A DNA stretch of 64,000 bases from Flaccisagitta enflata (GCA_965153355.1 OZ231126.1:86676001-86740000); one strand, 5' to 3'; positions 1-11,045 are shown, counted from the first letter of the stretch. The notes: a model not told the origin generated them from the letters alone. Made by a program: numbers and translations.

Positions 1-2221
1 TCCTGCTTTTAAAATTACCTCCACGAAATGGATGGATGTTGGATTGAAAAACTCGATCCTTACTGCATGCAGCGCTGTCGGCTTTGAAAATTTGTAGCTC
101 CACGTGGATCTCTTAGTGGCGGACCATGGTCGAGTGGAACTGTAGTCGATTACTGCTTTTGCCCAGTATTGATTAACAGTTGCAAAATAACTTCCTCCTC
201 TTTGGATATCCGCCAGTAAATCTAAAGGCTCTTCGTTGTACATGGTCACTAAGATGTAAAACAGAAACAAATGCCTGCGTTGGACAAGCGTATGAAGAGG
301 CAGGGAGACAGACCAACCGGCGTGCCAGCAAATGAAACTTGGGACAAAAACAAAAAAACGCAGTTATGGAAAGTTTTCAATTTTGCATTGGGGCTAAGGG
401 CGCTGTGATACAAAAGATAGATTACATAACTCACTTTTCTCGCAGTATTGACCATCAAATCCAGTCTGACAGTTGCAAGTGTAAGAGTTTATGCCATCGA
501 CGCAGGTAGAGCCAAATTTGCAATTATTGTTTTGACAATCATCGATATCAAATTGGCAGTGTTTGCCAGAGTATCCAGACAGACAGTTGCATATATATGA
601 GTTGATGCCATCAACGCAAGTAGATCCATGTTTGCAGTGATTATTTTGACACTCATCGACATCAATTTGGCAACGTTCACCAGAAAATCCCGGAGGGCAA
701 TTGCAACTCTTTTTGTTATCTTTGGATGTGCAAGTCCTTCCATTTTGACAATGACTGTCACTGTTACATTTGTCTTGGCAGTTATCACCAAACAATCCTG
801 ATGGACATTCGCATTTGTAGGAACCAATTCTGTTGGAGCATGTTCCACCATTTTGGCATGGATTGCCGCGGCATTCGTCGATAATGCGTTGGCAGTTCTT
901 TCCAGTGAATCCTTGACGACAATTGCAATGTGTCCCGCTAGCGTGGTACAAGCAAGTCCCACCATTATGACATTGGCTGTTCTGGGAGCATTCATCTTGA
1001 CATTCTGCGCCAGAAAATCCTGAGGGACATCGACATTGATATCTGGCAATCCAGTCCATGCATATTCCACCATTTTGGCATGGATTGCTGAGACATTCGT
1101 TGATATCGTTCTCGCAGTTTACGCCTGTGAATCCAGGAGCACACTTGCATGAATAACTGCCAATATGATCCCGGCATTTGCCGCCATTTTGGCAAGGAGA
1201 GCTAATGCATTCGTTACGTTCTTGGCAGTTGCTGTCGCTGAATCCAGAGGCACACTTGCATGAATAACTGCCAAGGCCATTTGTGCATGTGTCACCATTT
1301 TGGCATGGATTGCTGAGACATTCGTTGATGTCGTGTTGGCAGTTCTTACCAGCAAATCCTTGATGACAATTGCAAAATGCCCCGCCAGAGTGGTACCGGC
1401 AAATCCCACCATTATGACATTGGCTGTTGTGGGAGCATTCATTTTGACATTTTGCGCCAGAAAATCCGAAGGGACATTGGCATTGATATTTGGCAATCAT
1501 GTCTTTGCATGTTCCACCATTTTGGCATGGATTGCTGAGACATTCGTTGATATTGTTCTCGCAGTTTACGCCTGTGAATCCAGGAGCACACTTGCATGAA
1601 TAACTGCCAATATGATCCTGGCATTTGCCGCCATTTTGGCAAGGAGAGCTAATGCATTCGTTACGTTCTTGGCAGTTGCTGCCGCTGAATCCAGAGGCAC
1701 ACTTGCATGAATAACTGCCACGGCCATTTGTGCATGTGCCACCATTTTGGCATGGACTGCTGCGGCATGTGTTGATATCAAATTGGCAGTTGAAGCCCTC
1801 AAATCCAGCTGTACACGTGCATGAATAACTGCCAATATGATCCTGGCATTTGCCGCCATTTTGGCATGGATTGCTGCCGCATTCATTGATATCTTCTTTG
1901 CAATTCATGCTTGAATATCCAGGGGCACATATGCATAGATAACTGCCTTTGAGGTTGTAGCATGTCCCACCATTTTGGCATGGATCGTGGCTGCATTCAT
2001 TTATGTCGGTCTCACAACGATCACCTGCAAGACTAAAGAGTCAAGATAAAAAAAATGAATCATAATGATCTGTGCAGGTGGCAGTCCTATTGGACTTCTA
2101 TTCTGATGATGAACTGACCCGATTGGACAATAACAAGTGTTTTTGTCGAATCTATATCTGCAGACGCCGCCATTCAAGCAAGGGGAGGTTGCACACTCGT
2201 CCATGTCTTTTTGCCAGGAAC
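1..2221 (-). CDS. Multi-EGF-repeat extracellular protein (fibropellin/Notch-like), three internal exons, partial at both ends
   Basis: Minus-strand exons are 2221-2119, 2032-435 and 248-1. The introns are 2118-2033 (86 bp, GTCAGT...TTTAG, phase 2) and 434-249 (186 bp, GTGAGT...CTTAG, phase 1), and both junctions keep the frame. The first junction rebuilds a canonical EGF end (CYC-PIG-LAGDRCE), which is why this acceptor was chosen over the nearby CTTGCAG. About 15 EGF modules are visible, 14 of them in the large exon; most start DINEC/RNEC and carry a C-x-D-x4-Y pattern, the known calcium-binding and Asp/Asn-hydroxylation signature. The last exon leaves the EGF pattern: about 82 residues with spaced Trp/Tyr/Phe ([25 protein letters not shown]) look like the start of a beta-sandwich, perhaps galactose-binding-like, module. 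No signal peptide, start or stop lies in the window. The family is secreted or cell-surface. The exact orthologue is not recognised; it could be a Notch relative, but no LNR or membrane segment is seen. Confidence 0.85.
886..1779 (-). repeat. 447-bp in-frame tandem duplication of a four-EGF block
   Basis: Two adjacent copies (1779-1333 and 1332-886) each encode four EGF modules in the order DIN-C, RNEC, (N/D)INEC, (N/D)[10 protein letters not shown]. The period is 149 codons and phase is kept. Nucleotide identity is high, with differences mostly single bases, so this is a recent unequal exchange inside one exon. Confidence 0.85.
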
Positions 2222-2289
2222 CTGCAGGAAATCAATCCAGTTATCTTTTAGTTTGAATTTCATGGTACTGGGTCACTTTAAGGTGTAGT

Positions 2290-2392
2290 CTTTAGACGCG
2301 TGCTATGCGACTCTACACACTGCTTTGTCAGTCCATCGGTTGGTAGGTTTGATGACCTATGCTTTCACACATTTGGGGAATTTCTCTGTCTA
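2290..2392 (-). mobile_element. Hairpin-ended MITE, 3' fragment
   Basis: Shows the family 3' block in reverse: a degenerate terminal hairpin (gacgcgtgctatgcgactc), 'acactgctttgtcag', then a GGTT/GGTC-type stretch. The 5' half is absent. It is directly followed by the TIR minisatellite element. Confidence 0.55.
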
Positions 2393-2393
2393 C

Positions 2394-2826
2394 TTTTTGG
2401 GCAGCGGCCCCAAAAGTAATTTCCAGACATCAATCCTTCCGTCCTTCCGTTTGTCCGCCCCATTGAATATCAAGGCCTCAAAATAGCCCTCACAGGCATC
2501 AATTTAATCCATCAGGCCTCAAATAAGCCCTCCAGACTTCAAATCTGCCCCCCATGCCTCAAAATCTGCCCTCCAGACCTCAAATCTTCCCTCCAGACCA
2601 TCAATTAGCCCTCCAAGCATTGAATCAGCCCACTGTGCCTTGAATTTGCCCTCCAGACCTCAAATCTGCTCTCCTAGCCTAAATTCTGCCCTCCAGCCCT
2701 CAAATATGGCTTCAGTGGCCTATATCAGTCATTTAAGGCCTAAAGTATGCCCCCTCAGGACGTCTGGAAATTCACCCCTGTGTTTTATAGGACATCGACC
2801 CTTAGGGGCCGCTGCTCTGCTCTCAC
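2394..2826. mobile_element. TIR element carrying a 20-bp minisatellite (copy 1)
   Basis: The right end reads GGAAATTCACCCCTGTG, then TTTTATAGGACATCGACCCT, then the AGGGGCCGCTGC terminus. The left end (GGGCAGCGGCCCC...TTTCCAGAC) is its inverted complement with an internal deletion. Between them lie about 15 diverged units of roughly 20-22 bp of the type CTCAAATCTGCCCTCCAGAC. The same architecture recurs at 12,150-12,600, 18,133-18,690 and, decayed, at 39,425-39,690. No coding capacity. Confidence 0.6.
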
Positions 2827-2964
2827 CCCACTTTTTCACTGGATTACTCCATGCAGAGCATCAGGTACCACTGACCATGGGTGCGTTTCTACTCAAAGCC
2901 AGAAACACGTTTTTCAGGTAGGTTTTACAATTCGCGTTTTTCACCACCCTCATCCTGAAAAAAT

Positions 2965-3060
2965 ATTGGCCTCTTGCAGATATTGAACCGATGCTCAAAA
3001 GCAATATGTTCCAAGAGACTAGAAGCTTACGCCTGAACCACCTGCGCCACTGAGACATTC
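2965..3060 (-). repeat. tRNA-derived SINE-like module
   Basis: The minus strand reads AGTGGCGCAGGTGGTTCAGG, which fits a pol III A box, followed about 45 nt later by a B-box-like CGGTTCAATATC. The cloverleaf is not clean (long variable region, poor acceptor stem), so this is a tRNA-derived repeat and not a functional tRNA gene. Confidence 0.45.
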
Positions 3061-3206
3061 ACTCAAATGACTAAAATGATTTCTGGTACAGTTGTTCAAT
3101 AGAGAGGCAATTGAAAAAGATAGCCTGTACAGAACTGAACCCTATAAATTGATCCAAAGTTGTAGAATTAGGCCACCGAAATTCGACTGACATGAGTGAT
3201 TTCCCT

Positions 3207-3340
3207 AATGGCGTGGTGGGTTAGGACGTTGCTTTCAAAAGAGAGGAAACTGAATCCACAAATCAACTTGGAGAGGCTTCGAATCTACTACTTAGGCCAT
3301 AGGCTGGTGTCATGCTAAGCCAACTGAGGACGGGTGGAAT
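3207..3340. repeat. Pair of convergent tRNA-like modules
   Basis: On plus, an A-box-like TGGCGTGGTGGGTTAGGAC begins near 3,213. On minus, AGATTCGAAGCC (B-box-like) is preceded by CAGTTGGCTTAGCATG (A-box-like), starting near 3,335. The two modules face each other over about 125 bp. A second such pair lies at 29,530-29,755. Both are degenerate. Confidence 0.35.
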
Positions 3341-5168
3341 TCGTCAATTTTACATGTTGGAAAATAGAAGAAAACCATACACCATTATGTAGCCTAGCTA
3401 TTATTACATATGGATCCATACTTGGATTTTCTTAAGTACGCTCATTTTTCATGCAAATTAGGCTTAAAAAGGTATTATAGGCAGTTTTACTACTAAAGAA
3501 TTTAGCTAAATACAATAAAGAAATCAATATGACAGTAAAATTCTTATTGATAACATTCAAGCAATCATGTGTGATCATACGTTGCTAAGAAATTTTTAAT
3601 TTTTTAGTTTTTAAAAAAAATCTCTATAAGTACTATTTCTGGCTGGGTGGGCTATTGGAGAAAATTTTTTTTACCCAAGCGCTTTTTCAAGCCAGTGATG
3701 AGGAACCTTTAAAGGAAGCTTCATGCAAAATTTCAACCAGATTGAACAATTATTATGGAAGTTATGCCATTTTTTAATTTTTTCATCTGGTAGGCTGGTT
3801 GGTCTGGTTGGACTGCATAACATTTTTTAGGTCGCATCAGAATCTAGGCAACGGACCCTTTTGGTCTAGGTATCAACCATGCAAAATTTCAATGGGCTAG
3901 CTTGAACAGTTCCTGAGATATGCCAATTTTGATTTTAAGAAATTTTACCAAATCAAGACACAAAAGCATCGCGCATTTGTGTGAGAAGCGCTGTGTGGAA
4001 ACAAAGAATTAACTACGAAGAGCCGTCGATGAGCGTATCAATTATGTTCACACTTCAGGTCCAACAAAATGTAAAATTTCATTGTGACGAAATGCCTGAG
4101 AGTTAAGGTTTCAAATTATCAGAGGAGAATCAAAATTTCACGCTCTTTCACATGGTGTGGTCAGATTTTATGTGAATTGTTCCCTTTTCACACCATAGTG
4201 GCATATTTAAAGCGTTAGGTATGCGTTAGGATTGAGTTTGGGGGTGTGCGCGAATTGATACACTCCAAGAAAAAAACCATTTCTCTGCATAGGATCAACC
4301 CAATAACATGAAAATGGAGGGAAATGTCCTTCAAGTTGTTGTCCATTGAATTGCATGAAAAAAAAAACGCTTAATGTTTAAGATAAATGAGGTTTAAAAA
4401 AATAAATATCATAACATTCAATCTTGAGAGAAAAAAAGTAAAAAAATCGAGAAGGGGTAAATTTGATTTTTATACCATTTTTTGACAACTTATTGATTGG
4501 GTAGTGAGTTGAATTTTTTTGTATATCCTGTGGGATTGATACTAGTTGATAAACACTCATAATATCATAAGATGCGACATTTTTTGATTGGTTTTGCTTG
4601 CTATTTCTTACAGGAGACAGAATGGAGACACGCCAAAAAGAGCTATTTGAACAAATTTCTAGACCCTTTAGGGGTAGGGAGGGTCACAAAAAATGGTTTG
4701 AAATTGTACACTGGGTAGTTTAGAATGTCTTTGAACCATTTAATTTGTTTATAATGCTGTATCTGAAGCTTGGGCCAACGTAGATTGGCAGAAAGTCGGG
4801 CCCTCAAGCATGCTGTGGAACCGTGACATTTGCCCATAAAAAACGCAATCTACATGCACAAGGATAAGGGTACAATACTGGTCAAAGAGTGCTGCTCTCT
4901 TGAGTATTTTCAAAGTGTTTTTGTGTGAGGAATTCAAAAAACTTGGTCCCAAAAGGCTATGATGAGCCGTTTCAGAGATAACAACCAATCTTTGAAAAAG
5001 TTCCATTCTGAAACCCACACAAAACTTGCCCATTTTTAGTTAAACTACCTTCAAATCGGTTTCTGCCAAACAAACTCTGTCACCAGAGTTATTTTTCCTC
5101 TCCATTATTGCCCCTAGTAATAACAAAAGGTAAATCAGTAAAAGAGTTAAGGTCCTGGTATCATTAAC
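3341..5168. other. Non-coding AT-rich stretch
   Basis: No exon, structural RNA or clear TIR element seen. The 3,700-3,930 part shares short phrases (ATGCAAAATTTCAA, sometimes after ACC) with the dispersed repeats at 9.5 and 17.4 kb, so it is probably old repeat. Confidence 0.5.
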
Positions 5169-5170
5169 TA

Positions 5171-5679
5171 CAGTAGATGTCGTCTAGACTTGGAAATACG
5201 GGGGCCCTCATATCCTAATTACCTTTTGTGCAAATGAAATGAAACTGTGTGTGTATAATGCTTATGTCCTATAGGGTTGACGATGGGGTATGGCAGCTCT
5301 GTTAATAGAAAACTCTTTTAAATATACTAAATCAAATTCGCTTGATTGAATCAGTTTCTGGAATTGGTCTAGTGGTTAACTCCCTTGACTGCAGGTTTAT
5401 CTTGATCAGTTTATTTAGTCAAAGGTTCCAGGTTCCAAACTCAGACAGGTTTTGCACTTGAAGCAAATGAATGAAGCTGAAATTCTGCAAAAAAAATGAT
5501 TGAAGCTAAAATTTTATACTTAATGTTTTTTTCCTAGGGTAAGCCCAAGGGGGATACCATAGCCCATCGTCAACCTTCTAGGGTCTATACATCATATCAG
5601 CAAAATATCAGTCCCCTCACTATACTGATGCTTAGGTTATGAGCTCCCCCGTATTTCCAAGTCTAGACGACATCTACTG
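5171..5679. mobile_element. TA-flanked MITE (Tc1/mariner type) with a tRNA-like core
   Basis: A 34-bp terminal inverted repeat beginning CAGTAGATGTCGTCTAGAC and ending in a run of G is flanked by TA at 5169-5170 and 5680-5681. Inner sequences also pair imperfectly (TATAGGGTTGACGATGGG near 5,271 with its complement near 5,572). At 5,355-5,440 there is a tRNA-like segment: GGTCTAGTGGTTAACTCC as A box and GGTTCCAAACTC as B box. It has no transposase, so it is non-autonomous. The TA target is the hallmark of the IS630-Tc1-mariner group. Confidence 0.75.
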
Positions 5680-5939
5680 TACCTCTAGGATAAAGTAGAA
5701 ACCTTAAAAGTTGTTGACTAAAACGCTTAAATTTGGGATCCCGCCTTGAGTGAACATGTGGGCAAAACCTTTTTAATCCTTGCTCAAATACGGCTCAGGC
5801 ACCTGCTTAAGCTCAGAGGGTCAGAATGGATACTAGTCCAAAACATTCATGCTCTCCTCCAAAGATTTGAACAGCTAAATCATTTATGGCCTAAGTGGTA
5901 CCTTGTGCCTCAATTTTTTTCAGGGAGAGTGAAGTAAAA

Positions 5940-6740
5940 TCGCGATTTGCAAAACCCACATTATAGTCCAGGATTTAAAGAAAAGGACTCAGCGAATTTG
6001 GTGCAAAGCCTGAAAATTGGCATACAGGGTCAGTTTTTCGTGCTGAACAAGACTAGAAGGGGTACTACCCGAATTAAAAAAAAACGCAAGTTTTTCATAG
6101 AATTGTTCAGATTGGACTATATTTCACTAATGAACGGCATTTTGAGGGCAAGTTAGGTTTTTTAGAGCTTCTGTCCATCAAATCTGAGAGTTTTAGTCAA
6201 TAGAACTCAGTAACTGATGAGAAAAAGCCGCGCAAAAGCAAGAGGTATTTTGGAGAAAAAAAATAATGGTATTGGGAAATATCCATGATGATTTTGGACG
6301 TTTTATCACACTTACCCGCTAGAAGTGTTTCATTTTTCATGGCAGACATTGGGTAACTTTCATATGAGCACCATGATTGGTGACGAAATGAGCATAAATG
6401 CTCAAATGGTTACAAAAATGACAACTATAGAGAAATAATCTTCAATTAGAAATGGCCTCTTTCTGCTCCAACTGCGAAATGAAATTTTGACTTACTCACC
6501 TTCATTTGAATGTAACTTCTAAACGAATAAAGCTACAAATGTGGGATTGCGCTCAAAAGAAAGCCCTTGAAAAAAGCTTTAATTTGGTCACCGATAAATT
6601 GTTTCTAAAGTTAGCCAAAGGCGCGTAAATTGGCATAGAAAAAACTTGCGTTTTTTTAAATTCTGGTAGTACACGTTTGATTTTTTAGTGTACCCCTTTC
6701 AAAAACGCGTTTTTTCACCCAAACAAGGCCATCACCTATA
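5940..6740. repeat. Dispersed repeat shared with 9.48-10.14 and 17.29-17.70 kb
   Basis: Shared phrases include the block around 'ctgaacaagactagaagggg' and the 'acgcgttttttcacccaaac' end. The other copies extend into a CATGCAAAATTTCAGCAAAA block. No sustained reading frame. The family is unidentified. Confidence 0.5.
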
Positions 6741-6769
6741 AGTTGCGTGCGAGACTTACTTACATAAAC

Positions 6770-7840
6770 ACCTAAATATATAAGTACGTTATTTCCTGTA
6801 ATACCGATAATGACTGTAATTACCTATTGACCTATAATTGCCTTTAATGATCTATAATCACCTATGATTACCTATAATTACCCATAATCAAATAATGACC
6901 TGTAAGTACCTATGAAAATTGAAACAACATTGCCCTTATAAAAGGAGGCCAGAATTCTCCAATATACAAAGGATGAAAGCCTTGCAAGCTTTCAATGGTG
7001 TTTACTCCGGATTGCTCACAACTATCCTTTATTACTGACAAAGAAAAGACCTATGATTACCTATAATTACATATGGACCAATAATCACCTATAATGACCT
7101 ATGAATACCCATAATTACCCACAACAACCTTTAATAACATAATGACCTATAATGACCTATGATTACCTATAATTACCTATAATTGCATAATGACCTATAA
7201 TTACCTATAATAACCTATGATTAGCTATAAATACCTATAATTGTCTACTGACTTAAAATTACCTTTAATAACCTATGATTACCTATAATTACATAATGAC
7301 CTATAATTACCTTTAATGACCTTTGATTACCTATAATGACCCATAATTTCATAATGACCAATTATTACCTATTATTATCTATAAGAACCTATAATTACCT
7401 ATCATTACATAATGACTTATAATTACCAATAATGATCTATAATTACCTTTAATCACCTATAATTATCTATAATCACATAATGACCTATAATTACCAATAA
7501 TGGCCTATAATTGCACAATGACCTATAATGACCTATAATTACCTATTATGACCTATGATTACCTATAATTACATATTGACCTATAATTACCTGTAATTTA
7601 TCTATAATTACCTGTATTTTACCTATTATTACCTACAATTACCTATAATTACCTATAATTACCTTTGATTATATACTGACCTGTAATTACCAATAATGAC
7701 CTCTAATTGCATAATAACCTATAATTGCATAATAACCTATAATTACCTATAATGACTTATAATTACCTGTAATTACATAATGTCCTATAATTACCTACAA
7801 TGACCTATGATAACCTGTAATGACCTATGATTACTGGATT
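6770..7840 (+). repeat. 10-bp minisatellite, ACCTATAATT type
   Basis: About 1.07 kb of diverged units alternating ACCTATAATT, ACCTATAATG and ACCTATGATT, with frequent ATAATG insertions. A non-repeat interruption lies at about 6,930-7,040. The period near one helical turn puts the TA steps on one face of the DNA. Confidence 0.85.
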
Positions 7841-8139
7841 AGAAGTTGGTGTGGGGCCGGGACTAAAACCTTACCAATTCTAACTGCCTAGTTAGCTCAC
7901 TCATATGCAATTATTTCAACACCTAGATTTAAGTTTTCTACATATAATTCTATCCAACCTTACAGTGTTACAGAATGTTACTTCCATTAGCCTTTTACCA
8001 TGGACTTAAGAGGACTAGGGCCCGTCAATCTTTCCCCATAAAGTTATTGCTGACTTGGTAGGGAAGTCGTCATGAAGGAGTTTGGTAGGGCTCAGGGTCA
8101 GATAAATTGGCGTAAAATGGGTGTGGGTTCGGAGAATTA

Positions 8140-8270
8140 GATTCCATTTGGCATGTGAGAGGATGTGGGTGAGGGTATAAGGCATAGTAAAGGGTGTAGG
8201 AGAGGGTGTAAATTGTATCAAAGGGCGTAGGAGAGGGTATAAGGCACGGGAGAGGGCGTAGGTTTAAGTA
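8140..8270 (+). repeat. G-rich short tandem region
   Basis: Degenerate repeats of GAGGGTGTAGG / GAGGGCGTAGG / GAGGGTATAAGG, about 20-25 bp apart, just upstream of the 20-bp minisatellite. Confidence 0.5.
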
Positions 8271-8408
8271 TTCGTGTCAATGAGCAGCATGGCGAGGGGC
8301 AGAGGTTATATAAGAATTAGGTGTGAATTAATTCTTGAGCGTAGTGCTCCTCAGACCTTGGTCTGGATGAATGTCTCAAGCCAAAGAGTGCCCGCCTTTT
8401 ATAGGCCC

Positions 8409-8712
8409 AATGGACAACAATTGTCGTCTGTGGACAACAATTGGCGTTGGTGAACGACAATTGGCGTTGGTGAATGACAATTGGCGTTGGTGAATGACAA
8501 TTGGCGTTGGTGAACGACAATTGGCGTTGGTGAACGACAATTGGCGTTGGTGAACGACAAATGGCGTTGGTGAACGACAAATGGCGTTGGTGAACGACAA
8601 ATGGCGTTGGTGAACGACAAAATGCGTTGGGGAACGACAAATTGCGTTGGGGAACGACAAAATGCGTTGGGGAACGACAAAATGCGTTGGAGAACGACAA
8701 AATGCGTTGGGC
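8409..8712 (+). repeat. 20-bp minisatellite (15 units) with two unit dialects
   Basis: The period is exactly 20 bp. The left half uses CGTTGGTGAACGACAATTGG; the middle changes to ...ACAAATGG and the right to CGTTGGGGAACGACAAAATG. The variants are blocked, not mixed, as expected from local copy spreading along an array. The repeats abut without unique spacers, so this is not CRISPR-like. Confidence 0.9.
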
Positions 8713-8829
8713 AGGGAATTTGATGCTTTTTTGGGGCGACGATGGGTGAGGGGGGATATATACCAAGTCAGTGAGTAATTTAGTGCCAAATTTAATGGCA
8801 ATACGGGCCCTAAACCTTTCTATACCAAT

Positions 8830-9360
8830 TGCCTATAATTGCTTAATGACCTATAATGACCTATAATGACCTATGATTACCCAATATTGCATAATGACCT
8901 ACATTTACCTATAATCAAGTAAATAAAAAGTGAAATGACTATATTGACTAAAATGACTAAAATGACTAAAATGACTGAGAATGACTTAGAATGACTTAGA
9001 ATGAATAAAAACGACTTAAAATGACTTAAAATGATGTATAATGACTTATAATGACTTATAATGACTTATAATGAAATAAAATGACTTAAAATGACATAAA
9101 ATGATGAAAAGGAGTACATTGACTAAAATGACAAAAATGACTTAAAATGACTTGGAATGACCTAAAATGCCTTAAATTACTTGAAATGACTAAAAATCAC
9201 TTGAAATGACTTGAAATAACTTAAGATGACTTAGAATGATTTAAAATGATGAAAAGGACTATGTTGACTAAAATGACAATAATGACTTAAAATGACTTAA
9301 AATGACTTAGAATGACTTAGAATGACTTAAAATGACTTAGAATGACTAAAAATGACTTAA
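8830..9360 (+). repeat. 10-bp minisatellite, AATGACTTAR type
   Basis: Begins with ACCTATAATG units and passes into AATGACTTAG/AATGACTTAA/AATGACTAAA units up to the edge of a hairpin-ended MITE. A short stretch of the same unit sits at the same place beside another MITE copy at 27,328-27,366. Confidence 0.85.
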
Positions 9361-9476
9361 AGAAATAAAATTGATAAAAAAAGTAAAGTGTGACCGACCG
9401 ACCGACCAACCCACCGACCGACCAACCGACGGACAAAGCGGGTTGTAGAGTCGTGTGCACGCAACTAAAAACACTT
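9361..9476 (+). mobile_element. Hairpin-ended MITE, 3' half
   Basis: GACC/GACCAACC tetranucleotide array, then GGACAAAGCGGGTTGTAG, then a terminal hairpin AGTCGTGTGCACGCAACT followed by AAAA. The 5' half is replaced by the AATGACTTAR minisatellite. Confidence 0.75.
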
Positions 9477-10140
9477 TGAAGTGACGCTGACGCCAAACGA
9501 ATTGACCGATCGCTATAAAATTTTAGATGAAGAAGAATATGACTTTTTTCTACTTGCATGCAAAATTTCAGCAAAATCGGTCAAGTAGAAGCGGAGATAT
9601 TGCTGTATAAAGTCTAGGCCTATTTTCAAAAAAAGGGCTATGTTTCAATTTCTGGGTAAAATTCTGGTTTTTTGAGCTAAAAGTTTGATATTAGTATTGA
9701 ATGTTCATTTTACCCCAATCCACTCTTAAAATGAAAGAAATTGAAAAAATTCCATGTTTTTTTTATATTTTTGCCCAAAAAAACAAAAAATTGAGTTTCA
9801 TAATTAACTAACTTATTCTTAAACTTTCAGAGGGGTACGTCAACCCAAAAAGACAAAAAATCATTTCAAAGTTTTTTTTTAAAAATCCCAAAATCTTGCA
9901 TTTTTGGACTTCTTGGGATATTTGGTTATGCTACGGCCAAACGCTTCAAGCAATTTGCCTAAAGTTTTGTATGCAAGTCCTTTTATGTAAGGGGCATATC
10001 TGAGCCAAATTTCAGCTTAATAATCAAACTTTGAATTTTTTCATATATCAGAGAGGGTAAAAAAATGCTAAATTTTGGTATTTTTTTTTTTTCAGACTTT
10101 GAAATGTTTTTTGTCTTTTTGGGTTAGTGCACCCCCTTGA
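9477..10140. repeat. Dispersed repeat (opposite orientation to the 17.3-kb copy)
   Basis: Contains the conserved block TGCATGCAAAATTTCAGCAA followed by a GGAGATATTGCTG region and a long A/T-rich tail. It matches 17,290-17,560 in inverse orientation. No coding frame. Confidence 0.55.
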
Positions 10141-10305
10141 AATTTTAGAAATAAGTTGGTACACTTAATGGCAACAGATTCCTTAAGGGGACTGTTCATT
10201 TGTAAAAGAAGCAAATGTTTGGAGAGGCCTCCCATTAGATGATCTGAGTGCCGATATGCGTCTGGCGATCGTCTCTTGGCATATGCACTAAAAAACCTCA
10301 TTTGT

Positions 10306-10455
10306 TATATATGTTGCATATGCAACACGTGTTGCATATGCAACACGTGTTGCATATGCAACACGTGTTGCAAATGCAACACGTGTTGCATATGCAACAC
10401 GTGTTGCATATGCAACACGTGTTGCAAATGCAACACGTGTTGCATATGCAACACG
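10306..10455. repeat. 18-bp array of alternating palindromes (E-box plus TGCATATGCA)
   Basis: Eight TTGCATATGCAA cores (two read TTGCAAATGCAA) alternate with seven CACGTG cores in an exact 18-bp period. Each unit holds two different perfect palindromes, so either strand can fold at many registers. CACGTG is the bHLH-class E-box; the A-variant resembles the octamer motif. No gene lies next to it. Confidence 0.9.
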
Positions 10456-10749
10456 TTTTTCTGCTCAATACCTTATGTGTTACAAATGCAATACATGACT
10501 TAGAGGTTCTAGTGATTACCACTCGAGGGTAGCAGATAGATTTTTTTCTCAGCAATTTTTTGCGATGTTGACCCTTAGACCTGCAATCAGGGTTTTCAAA
10601 GGGTCAAATATGTCATGTTTATGGCTTTTGAAGGGCCAACAAGATGAAATTGATATCTTGTAAGATATGAGCCTCGCTTGTGAACCAAGTAGCAGATCAA
10701 CAGTTACAGTACATGAACATAGATAAACTCTTCCTGACATGTCACAACC

Positions 10750-11045
10750 ATTGACCTTTCAAACAACACTCACTCCAAAACTCTAACCAACAACTTCAAC
10801 CAACAACCCTGATCAACAACTCAAATCAAAAACTATATCCAATAACCCCAACCACTGCTCTGACCAGTAGCTCCAACCCCGGCCAACACCTCTTATCCAT
10901 AACTCTGACCAAATCTGATCCACAACTTCAAACTAGAACTCCAACCAACAGCTCCAACCTGCAACGCCAACCTATGTCTGTCAGCAAGAACTCCCACCAA
11001 CGGCTACCAATAGCTCTTACCATCAACACCTACAACTCCCACAAC
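10750..11045 (+). repeat. Degenerate CAAC-rich minisatellite
   Basis: Diverged units of about 18-21 bp built on ACAACTCCAACCA. Heavily decayed; no reading frame of note. Confidence 0.6.

Noticed and set aside
489-1886. Several long frames overlapping the EGF exon in other frames and on plus
   Set aside because: They follow from the repetitive EGF DNA; only the minus frame has EGF cysteine spacing and phase-matched splice sites.
5355-5440. Functional tRNA gene
   Set aside because: A and B boxes are present but acceptor and anticodon stems do not close properly, and it lies inside a MITE. Same for 2,965, 23,459 and 29,530.
8409-8712. CRISPR-like array
   Set aside because: Repeats are contiguous with no unique spacers, no cas genes, and the DNA is eukaryotic. 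The same applies to the arrays at 10.3 and 37.4 kb.
8317-8801. Three overlapping minus-strand frames of 93-149 residues rich in FTNANCRSP
   Set aside because: A 20-bp unit is open in several frames at once; the peptides are periodic translations of the minisatellite.
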